Assembly (NCBI RefSeq): GCF_029054785.1
Contig: NZ_JAIDEN010000063.1
Coordinates: 1-19,531, forward strand
Source of the DNA: Duncaniella sp.
GTDB lineage: Bacteria > Bacteroidota > Bacteroidia > Bacteroidales > Muribaculaceae
Direction: 5' to 3'
DNA length: 19,531 nucleotides
The notes under the pieces are model-generated. The model was not told where the DNA came from. It saw only the letters and a program-made list of their open reading frames with translations, and made no database searches. The position numbers were made by a program, and so were the translations under genes. The first letter of the stretch is position 1; every line of letters begins with the position of its first letter. Of this stretch, positions 6,791 through 13,016 are shown one piece after another.

Positions 6791-8314
6791 ATGCTCAGAC
6801 CTGAAGACCTTGAACTTTTGAAAAACAAAGGGATTACCGAAACTGAAGTGGAAGCCCAGCTTAACCGATTCGTCACCGGTTTCCCATATCTCCATATAAG
6901 TGATGCAGCCCGTGTTGGAGCCGGCATATTCCGCCTTGACGATGCTGAAATAGATGCGGCTCTTGACCGTTGGAAAGAATATCTCGATCATGGCGGTGAA
7001 GTCTGCAAATTCGTCCCGGCCTCAGGTGCGGCTTCCCGAATGTTCAAAGCTCTGTTTGAATATGTCGACGGTGGAACCGATGAACTCAAGGAAGGCTCGC
7101 CTGTTGCCGCTCTGCTTGAGAATGTCGGCAAACTTCCTTTCCTCCCGGAACTCCGTGAAGCTGTCGGACGCCTCTATGGCAAGACTCTTGACGAGATGCT
7201 TGCCGCCGGACGCAACCGCGACATTATCGCAGCGATTGTAAATCCCGATGGAATGAACTATGGCGGACTTCCCAAGGGTCTCCTCAAATTCCACACCTAT
7301 GCTGAAGGTGCTCGTACACCGATTGAAGAACACCTCACTGAAGGCGCCCAGACAGCAGCTAATTCCAAGGGCGTTGTCAATCTTCACTTCACAGTCTCGT
7401 CCAACCACCGCAAACTCTTTGAAGAGAAACTGGCCGAAGTCATCCCCGGAACAGAAAAGCGCATGGGCGTGAAGTTCAATGTCAGCATGAGTGAACAGAA
7501 GCCTTCTACCGACACAATCGCAGTCAACCCTGACAATACCCCCTTCATCGAAGACGGACATCTGCTTTTCCGTCCCGGCGGTCACGGCGCACTCATCCAG
7601 AACCTCAACGACATTGAATCGGCTGTTGTCTTCATCAAGAATATTGACAATGTCGTGCCTGACACAAAGAGAGCCGACACAATCCGCTACAAGGAAATCC
7701 TTGGCGGCCTTCTTCTTGAAGTTCACGACCAGATCGAGGAAGATCTTCTCGCCATTGACCAGAAAATCTACACCGCTGATGATATCAAGCGCATGCTCGA
7801 CTATCTCAACAATGTTCTCAACGTCCGCGATGCCAGACTTGAAAACATGGACGATGATGCCATTGTTGAATACATAAAGGCAAAACTCAACCGTCCGCTG
7901 CGTGTCTGCGGTATGGTTCGCAACGAAGGCGAACCCGGCGGCGGTCCTTTCATCGCGCGTAACCCCGACGGATCGACATCTCCGCAGATTCTTGAGAGCA
8001 ACCAGGTTGATCCCTCCAACGAGGCTTACATGAAGATGATGGCGTCTGCCACTCACTTCAATCCGGTTGACCTCGTCTGCTACATCAAGGACATCCACGG
8101 TAAGAAATTCGATCTTCCCCGATATGTTGACCCTGCGACAGGTTTCATCTCGTCGAAATCGAGCCACGGTAAGGAACTCCGCGCAATGGAGCTTCCCGGA
8201 CTTTGGAACGGCGCTATGAGCGACTGGAACACCGTCTTTGTTGAAGTTCCCATCTCTACATTCAACCCGGTCAAGACCGTCAACGATCTTCTCCGCCCCG
8301 CTCACCAGAACTGA
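6791..8314 (+). CDS. DUF4301 family protein, nucleotidyltransferase-like
   Basis: This 507-residue cytoplasmic protein has no signal peptide or membrane segment and matches the Bacteroidetes family DUF4301. Landmarks are KFVPASGAASRMFK (73-86), PKGLLKFH (161-168), FTVSSNH (200-206), FRPGGHGALIQNLND (260-274) and FIKNIDNVVPD (281-291). The order of a glycine/serine-rich loop ending in R and K, then PKGLLKF, then PGGHG, then NIDN resembles UDP-sugar pyrophosphorylases, where these bind nucleotide and sugar phosphate. I therefore infer a nucleotidyltransferase-like fold; the family itself has no assigned function that I know of. It is preceded by its own promoter and followed by a hairpin, so it is probably monocistronic. 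A 439-residue reverse-strand frame opposite it is a codon-bias shadow. The family call is firm; the activity is inference. Confidence 0.85.
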   Translation: MLRPEDLELLKNKGITETEVEAQLNRFVTGFPYLHISDAARVGAGIFRLDDAEIDAALDRWKEYLDHGGEVCKFVPASGAASRMFKALFEYVDGGTDELKEGSPVAALLENVGKLPFLPELREAVGRLYGKTLDEMLAAGRNRDIIAAIVNPDGMNYGGLPKGLLKFHTYAEGARTPIEEHLTEGAQTAANSKGVVNLHFTVSSNHRKLFEEKLAEVIPGTEKRMGVKFNVSMSEQKPSTDTIAVNPDNTPFIEDGHLLFRPGGHGALIQNLNDIESAVVFIKNIDNVVPDTKRADTIRYKEILGGLLLEVHDQIEEDLLAIDQKIYTADDIKRMLDYLNNVLNVRDARLENMDDDAIVEYIKAKLNRPLRVCGMVRNEGEPGGGPFIARNPDGSTSPQILESNQVDPSNEAYMKMMASATHFNPVDLVCYIKDIHGKKFDLPRYVDPATGFISSKSSHGKELRAMELPGLWNGAMSDWNTVFVEVPISTFNPVKTVNDLLRPAHQN

Positions 8315-8330
8315 TGATAAAATATCCGCG

Positions 8331-8384
8331 TCCGGATTCATGGCGATATGTCAGCGCCGTGAATCCGGATTCGGGTTTACTTCT
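8331..8384 (+). terminator. Hairpin terminator after the DUF4301 gene
   Basis: Arms at 8331-8345 and 8355-8369 form a 15-base-pair stem with one G-U pair and a 9-base loop. The following sequence is T-rich (gggtttacttcttgttt) rather than a clean T tract. The hairpin starts 17 bases after the stop codon. It is likely an intrinsic or partial terminator. Confidence 0.6.
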
Positions 8385-8465
8385 TGTTTCTGCCGCAAAA
8401 TCCATCTTCCTCTCTCGCTTGTTATATGACTATATGACAACCCTCACTTACAGCTTTCAAAAACC

Positions 8466-9542
8466 ATGAGCAAGAGAGATGAAATAAAAAAAATATGGCT
8501 TGAGTGTTTTCAGGATCCGCGGTCCTATGTCGATATGTATTTCGATCAGGTCTATCGCGAAGATGAGGCACTTCTGTTGTGCGATCAGACCGACGCGCCT
8601 GTGAGCAGTCTGATGCTGCAACGTTACCGCATGTCCTTTCATGGATCCGAACCTTCGGTCAGCTATATAGCCGGAGCAGCCACGCGCCGGTCAAAGCGCG
8701 GGCAGGGATTCATGTCGCGTCTGATGGGAATGGCTCTGGAGGAGTCGGCTGCCCGTGGCGACATGCTTTGTTCACTCATTCCGGCCAACGAGGCTCTCTA
8801 TTTCTTCTACCGCCGCTATGGATTTTCCACTGTCTTTTTCACCAAGGAACAGCGTTTCACGGCTTTTCACTCATTTCCGGTAAGCGGGGAATATCATCTT
8901 TTTGCCGAAGAGACCAGCGATGAGGTATGGTGTGCGTTTGACCGCTTCCAGCATCAGCGCAAATGCTATATTCTCCACTCGAAACGTGATTTCTACAACA
9001 TTCTATCAGATCTGAAGTCAGACGGCGGCAGCTTTGTTGTCATGGCCCGCGACGACGAGGACCGCGGCAGTCAGATTGTCTCGATGGCCTGGGGTGTTGT
9101 TTCAGATGGAATGCTTCTTGTGAAAGATGTGATGGGCGAGGACTCCGACAGCCGTGCGGCCGCCCTGCGACAGTTACGCTGTCTATATGCCGACACTCCG
9201 GTCTTGCTGTTTGGCCACCCCGACGACTCTATGGGCGGACGCCTTATGCCACGTGGAATGGGGCGTCTTGTCAATGTTGGGAAAGCGCTTTCGGCCATTG
9301 CCGCCTCAGATCCCGCTTTCACCTGCCATCTCCGCGTAAGTGACAGTCTGCTCCCGGATTATAACTCCCATACTTTCGTCATAAGGAAAGGGTTATGTGC
9401 TGTTGACGACGATTACAGCGGCAAACTCGACTTTGACGTGACGGTCGAAGTCCTGACCGATATGATTTTCAGTTCGTCGGAGATCGGCTCGATCATTCGC
9501 TTCCCGACTGTCCGCCCCATGATCAGTCTGATGCTTGACTGA
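8466..9542 (+). CDS. GNAT family N-acetyltransferase (Eis-like)
   Basis: This 358-residue cytoplasmic protein carries an acetyl-CoA-binding GNAT domain in its N-terminal third. RRSKRGQGFMSRLM (74-87) is the pyrophosphate-binding loop and helix, and IPANEALYFFYRRYGF (105-120) is the typical P-N-x-x-x-F-Y-x-x-x-G-F segment. The remaining 230 residues are longer than a simple GNAT. They fit the Eis-like plan of a second degenerate GNAT lobe and a C-terminal sterol-carrier-like part (LDFDVTVEVLTDMIFSS near 325). The substrate is unknown; Eis proteins acetylate amines of drugs, peptides or proteins. The gene stands after the DUF4301 terminator and 48 bases before engB. No clear promoter motif is visible in the short upstream gap. 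Confidence 0.82.
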   Translation: MSKRDEIKKIWLECFQDPRSYVDMYFDQVYREDEALLLCDQTDAPVSSLMLQRYRMSFHGSEPSVSYIAGAATRRSKRGQGFMSRLMGMALEESAARGDMLCSLIPANEALYFFYRRYGFSTVFFTKEQRFTAFHSFPVSGEYHLFAEETSDEVWCAFDRFQHQRKCYILHSKRDFYNILSDLKSDGGSFVVMARDDEDRGSQIVSMAWGVVSDGMLLVKDVMGEDSDSRAAALRQLRCLYADTPVLLFGHPDDSMGGRLMPRGMGRLVNVGKALSAIAASDPAFTCHLRVSDSLLPDYNSHTFVIRKGLCAVDDDYSGKLDFDVTVEVLTDMIFSSSEIGSIIRFPTVRPMISLMLD

Positions 9543-9590
9543 CCGCCCTACATGTTCAAAAACTCACATGTCTAATTTTTAAGAATCAAT

Positions 9591-10208
9591 ATGATCATCA
9601 ATTCAGCCCGTTTCGTAGTCTCCAATCCAACTGTCGGCAAGTGCCCGTCAGATAACCGTCATGAATATGCCTTTATCGGTCGAAGCAATGTGGGCAAATC
9701 GTCGCTGATCAACATGCTCACCGGCAACAAAAGTCTTGCAAAGACATCGTCGACACCAGGAAAGACAATGCTGATCAATCATTTCTTGGTGAATGACCAA
9801 TGGTATATCGTCGATCTTCCGGGCTATGGCTTCGCACAGCGCGGAAAGTCACAGCGCGAGCAGCTGGAGAAGATGATCCGCGGCTACATACTTAACCGCA
9901 GTCAGATGACAAATCTTTTTGTGCTGATCGACTCACGCCACAAGCCGATGAAGATCGACCTTGAGTTTTTCAACTGGCTGGGTGAAAACGAGGTGCCATT
10001 CGCCATTGTTTTCACCAAACTTGACAAGATGGGATCTCAGGCCGGAAAACGCAATGTCGAGGAATATTGCAAAATACTTCTGGAAACCTGGGAAGAGTTG
10101 CCTCCGGTGTTCCTGACCTCAAGCGAGACAGGCCGCGGTCGTGACGAACTCCTTGACTACATCGAACAACTCAACAAACTTCCTGTCGGTTTTGAGGCTC
10201 AGGAGTGA
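9591..10208 (+). CDS. engB: Ribosome biogenesis GTP-binding protein EngB (YihA/YsxC)
   Basis: This 205-residue protein is a complete, normal-length EngB, a small Era-like GTPase that assists large ribosomal subunit assembly. All G motifs are visible: G1 GRSNVGKSS (30-38), G2 in STPGKT (54-59), G3 DLPGYG (75-80), G4 TKLD (142-145) and G5 TSSETGRG (176-183). The N-terminal phrase with A-R-F-V-x-S and the central HKPMKIDLEFFNWL region are also characteristic of the family. The ATG at 9591 sits just before the beginning of the conserved domain. A 6-base inverted repeat (acatgt at 9550-9555 and 9566-9571) lies in the preceding gap and may be a weak terminator of the GNAT gene. Confidence 0.97.
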   Translation: MIINSARFVVSNPTVGKCPSDNRHEYAFIGRSNVGKSSLINMLTGNKSLAKTSSTPGKTMLINHFLVNDQWYIVDLPGYGFAQRGKSQREQLEKMIRGYILNRSQMTNLFVLIDSRHKPMKIDLEFFNWLGENEVPFAIVFTKLDKMGSQAGKRNVEEYCKILLETWEELPPVFLTSSETGRGRDELLDYIEQLNKLPVGFEAQE

Positions 10209-10258
10209 ACCTAAAAGGCAGGCCGGATGTTAAATATGTAAAATTAAACTTTTTGATT

Positions 10259-10423
10259 ATGGATAAGAAAAACACACCGAAAGCAGACGTTAAACCGGCT
10301 GAAGAGTATCGTGGAGTGGACGTCAATCAGTCTGACGACAACAAAGTGACTCCCGAAATGGTAAAAAAGGATGTCAAGGAGCTTAACAACAATCCGCGCA
10401 ACACGGATATGGACGATATGTAA
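10259..10423 (+). CDS. Small charged hypothetical protein (54 residues)
   Basis: I start this at ATG 10259, giving 54 residues beginning MDKKNTPKAD. It is highly hydrophilic with no hydrophobic segment, rich in Asp, Asn and Lys, with a PEMVKKDVKELNNNP centre and an acidic end (DMDDM). It is probably a cytoplasmic, partly disordered protein. A longer reading from GTG 10205, overlapping the engB stop, would add 18 residues; the sequence before 10259 does not look like conserved coding. It ends with a proper stop before an AT-rich promoter region. I do not recognise a family. It is probably co-transcribed with engB. Confidence 0.6.
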   Translation: MDKKNTPKADVKPAEEYRGVDVNQSDDNKVTPEMVKKDVKELNNNPRNTDMDDM

Positions 10424-10469
10424 GCCGGATGGTATTTTAATACCCTCATTGTCATCCCGATTATAGATA

Positions 10470-10500
10470 TTGCAAATCAAAGCGATTTTTCCTAACTTTG
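10470..10500 (+). promoter_or_regulatory. Bacteroidetes-type promoter for the secreted CTD protein
   Basis: TAACTTTG at 10493-10500 exactly matches TAnnTTTG, and TTG at 10470-10472 lies 20 bases upstream, the expected -33 spacing. The start codon is at 10537. The -7 element lies inside the nested palindrome at 10476-10527. Confidence 0.75.
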
Positions 10501-10527
10501 TAAGTTAGTTGAAAAGTCGCTTTTGAT
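10476..10527. repeat. Nested inverted repeat over promoter and leader
   Basis: An outer pair (atcaaagcgatttttc at 10476-10491; gaaaagtcgcttttgat at 10511-10527) pairs with one bulge and one mismatch. Inside it a perfect 7-base pair (ctaactt at 10492-10498, aagttag at 10502-10508) flanks a 3-base loop. The whole structure covers the -7 element and the likely transcription start. It could be an operator for a dimeric regulator, a leader hairpin or a terminator of the upstream transcript. Confidence 0.6.
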
Positions 10528-10536
10528 TTTGTTTTT

Positions 10537-11850
10537 ATGAAACAGTTTATCGCAGCAGTCCTTTGCTCAGTCCCATTGTCAGGCATTCTCCAGGCCAAGC
10601 CTGTCTGGACCGGCAATTCATCCGCAGCGCTTGAAGTGGAAGTCTCCTCCGCATCGGGCCTTGACGGAGTCTATGTCCTCGACGGCCTTGACGGAGTCTC
10701 GGTTTCTGTTCTTGCGGACGGCGCTCAGGCCCAGGCTGTCAGATGGTACCGCTATTCTTCTCTTGGCGGAGGCTATGCCGAAGAGCTTCAGGATATAAAA
10801 ACCGACGGTGCAAGTTCGGTTCTGACAAAAGTCGAGAGCGACATGGGTTATATAGTCGAGTTTCCTGACGGCCACAGAGAATGCTTCTGGGTGATCGACT
10901 ATGCACGTCATCCGTTCTCGCTGACTTCGATCGCCACCTCGGCTGAACGAGACTGCGGACGAGTGGCTCTTGACGTGATCGGGATGGGAGAGGAGATGGC
11001 CTATTACGGCATCAACGGCCGCCGGTTCGTCATTGACCGTGAGATCCGTCTGAGCTATCAGACGCTGACTCCCGACAACGAATCAGTGTCATTCCGACAG
11101 ACAGAGGCTGAAGTCGGTTTTCAGTCACTTTCTTCGGTCATTTACGCTCCCGCACCGTTTTGTGCGACGGATTTCACCCTCAGCGGCGACCGCTTTCTTC
11201 GGGCCTGGGGCCGCGAGGCAGAACTGACAAGCTCATCTGTCGAACCGTATGCCGTGAGTGCCGTCTCAAAGATCACTCAGACTGAGCGGAGTGCCGACAA
11301 TGAAGTGGCGCAGGACCCGTCTGGAGCATCCTTCGGCGGTTCAGCACCCTGTGAACTGGAATTTGAGGCCGCGGTGACTGACGGCGCTCTTTTCCATGAA
11401 TGGCAGTTCTCCCGTTACCCGGATTTCGACGATGTGAACCTCCGCATGCAGGAGCTGAACTTCTCCTACACTTTTAATGACGAAGGTATCACTTATCTGC
11501 GTCTTGTCTGCGCCAATGCCGACGGCTCGTGCGAATATACCGGCGAAGTCTACACGGTCTCAATCGGGGCCTCCATGCTGAAGTGTCCCAACGCGTTTTC
11601 GCCCAACGGCGACGGGGTAAATGACGAGTGGAAGGTGAGCTATTCGAGCCTTGTCTCATTTGAATGTCACATATTCGACCGCTATGGGCGTAAAATGGCC
11701 TCGTTTACAGATCCATCGCTCGGCTGGGACGGAAAATATAAAGGAAAGCCTGTTCCTGCGGGCGCTTACTTCTATGTCATAAAGGCCAAAGGGGCCGACG
11801 GACGCAAATATGAACTTTCAGGTGACATAAACATTGTAAACTATAAATGA
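10537..11850 (+). CDS. Secreted protein with gliding motility-type (T9SS type B) C-terminal domain
   Basis: This 437-residue protein has a Sec signal peptide (MKQFIAAVLCSVPLSGILQA, likely cleaved before KPVW). Its last 88 residues (about 350-437) begin CPNAFSPNGDGVNDEW and continue with IFDRYGRKM, LGWDGKYKGKPVPAGAYFYVI and a closing strand. This is the CHU_C or gliding-motility-associated C-terminal domain used as the type B sorting signal of the type IX secretion system. The part before it (about 285-345) looks like a PKD or Ig-like beta domain. The N-terminal 280 residues are beta-rich and not recognised; there is no catalytic motif I can name. It has its own promoter. The expected fate, if T9SS is present in this genome, is surface display or release. 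Confidence 0.8.
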   Translation: MKQFIAAVLCSVPLSGILQAKPVWTGNSSAALEVEVSSASGLDGVYVLDGLDGVSVSVLADGAQAQAVRWYRYSSLGGGYAEELQDIKTDGASSVLTKVESDMGYIVEFPDGHRECFWVIDYARHPFSLTSIATSAERDCGRVALDVIGMGEEMAYYGINGRRFVIDREIRLSYQTLTPDNESVSFRQTEAEVGFQSLSSVIYAPAPFCATDFTLSGDRFLRAWGREAELTSSSVEPYAVSAVSKITQTERSADNEVAQDPSGASFGGSAPCELEFEAAVTDGALFHEWQFSRYPDFDDVNLRMQELNFSYTFNDEGITYLRLVCANADGSCEYTGEVYTVSIGASMLKCPNAFSPNGDGVNDEWKVSYSSLVSFECHIFDRYGRKMASFTDPSLGWDGKYKGKPVPAGAYFYVIKAKGADGRKYELSGDINIVNYK

Positions 11851-11929
11851 CAATTTGAGAAGCAGCTCATGAAAATCAATTTGTACTTGAGGCGGATTCA
11901 TGCCGGAAAGTATAAAAGCTTTTCGGAGC

Positions 11930-11936
11930 TACTTTG
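11930..11936 (+). promoter_or_regulatory. Weak candidate -7 element before the lytic transglycosylase
   Basis: TACTTTG at 11930-11936 is one base short of TAnnTTTG, with no good -33 element. An 8-base-pair hairpin (11903-11910 with 11919-11926) lies just upstream. The gene starts at 11971. Confidence 0.3.
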
Positions 11937-11970
11937 TAAAATATATTACATCCAATCTTAGAAGTTACTT

Positions 11971-12960
11971 ATGAACAATAATAAAAAAGTTATTCTCTAT
12001 TCGGCAGTCGGCCTGTCGCTTTTGGCTCTTGTCGCATCTTCGGAACGCATAGGAGCGGTCACATCTCAGCCTGAGGCGCCTGCTGAAACTCAGACAGCGG
12101 AATTTTCTGATGTGGTCAATCCTGTCATCCCGTCGTCGGTCACATTCGCCGGCAAGAAAATTGATCTTGATCCCAACAACATGTGGGAGCGTCTTGACCG
12201 GGAACTGACAGCGATGAGCTACACCCACGGCAACACATTGCTTTCAATCAAGCGTGCAAACCGCTATTTCCCGATCCTTGCACCGATTCTGAAGAAAAAC
12301 GGAATCCCTTCGGACATGATATATCTCGCCGTCATAGAGAGCACATTGAACCCTCGCGCCCTTTCGCCTGCAAAGGCCGGCGGTCTCTGGCAGCTTATGC
12401 CCGCGACTGGCAGGGAATATGGTCTTGAAGTCAATGATGATGTCGATGAGCGCTATGATCCGGTCAAAGCGACAGAGGCTGCATCGCGTTACCTGAAAAA
12501 CGCCTATGCCAAGTATGGCAACTGGGAGTCTGTCGCTGCGAGCTACAATGGCGGAATGGCCAGGATCTCAAAAGAACTCGGTGCACAGCAGGTCGATTCG
12601 GCGTTCAATCTCTATCTCGCTGATGAGACCATGCGCTACATCTTCCGTATGCTCGCTATAAAACTCATCATGGAAAATCCATCGGCCTACGGATTCAATC
12701 TGACTGCCGGTCAGCTTTATCAGCCCGTCGAGTATAAAGTTGTGGAGGTGAACACTCCGGTCGACGATTGGGCGGCATGGGCCGTTAAGCAGGGGATCGA
12801 TTATCTGACACTGCGCGAACACAATCCGTGGATCCGCTCGAAATCGCTCCCGAACAAGACCGGCAAGACCTATAAGGTCAACATCCCGACCCGCGATTCA
12901 CTCTCCCGTTCACGTCAGAAGGTCTCGGTCTACAATCCGGCATGGGTTGTGGCAGACTGA
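11971..12960 (+). CDS. Lytic transglycosylase, SLT/GH23 domain (MltD-like)
   Basis: This 329-residue protein should cleave the MurNAc-GlcNAc bond of peptidoglycan non-hydrolytically, giving 1,6-anhydro products. The N-terminus (MNNNKKVILYSAVGLSLLALVAS) is a signal peptide or anchor placing it in the periplasm. The SLT domain is clear: PSDMIYLAVIESTLNP with E123 as catalytic acid, then SPAKAGGLWQLMPATGREYGL (132-152), DERYDPVKATEAASRYL (159-175) and VAASYNGG. The C-terminal 70 residues (VDDWAAWAVKQGIDYLTLREHNPW and on) resemble a degenerate LysM-like region common in Bacteroidales MltD proteins, rather than clear LysM repeats. O-acetylation of MurNAc blocks this enzyme class, which links it functionally, though not by operon, to the cassette at 1.4-6.6 kb. 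Confidence 0.92.
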   Translation: MNNNKKVILYSAVGLSLLALVASSERIGAVTSQPEAPAETQTAEFSDVVNPVIPSSVTFAGKKIDLDPNNMWERLDRELTAMSYTHGNTLLSIKRANRYFPILAPILKKNGIPSDMIYLAVIESTLNPRALSPAKAGGLWQLMPATGREYGLEVNDDVDERYDPVKATEAASRYLKNAYAKYGNWESVAASYNGGMARISKELGAQQVDSAFNLYLADETMRYIFRMLAIKLIMENPSAYGFNLTAGQLYQPVEYKVVEVNTPVDDWAAWAVKQGIDYLTLREHNPWIRSKSLPNKTGKTYKVNIPTRDSLSRSRQKVSVYNPAWVVAD

Positions 12961-13016
12961 TCCGGCGCATACGTAATGACCACGGCTTTGCTTTTCTTTC
13001 CACGTAAAGATTCGAA

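Noticed and set aside
7022..8341. A 439-residue open frame on the minus strand opposite the DUF4301 gene
   Set aside because: It has no recognisable domain, lies wholly opposite a clear family member with its own promoter, and is explained by codon bias of the real gene.
9550..9580. ACATGT repeat pair followed by a T-run as a terminator before engB
   Set aside because: The stem is only 6 base pairs with a 10-base loop and low GC, too weak to call.
10205..10258. GTG start for the small protein, overlapping the engB stop
   Set aside because: The added 18 residues look unlike the rest, and the ATG at 10259 gives a compact charged protein; it remains possible.
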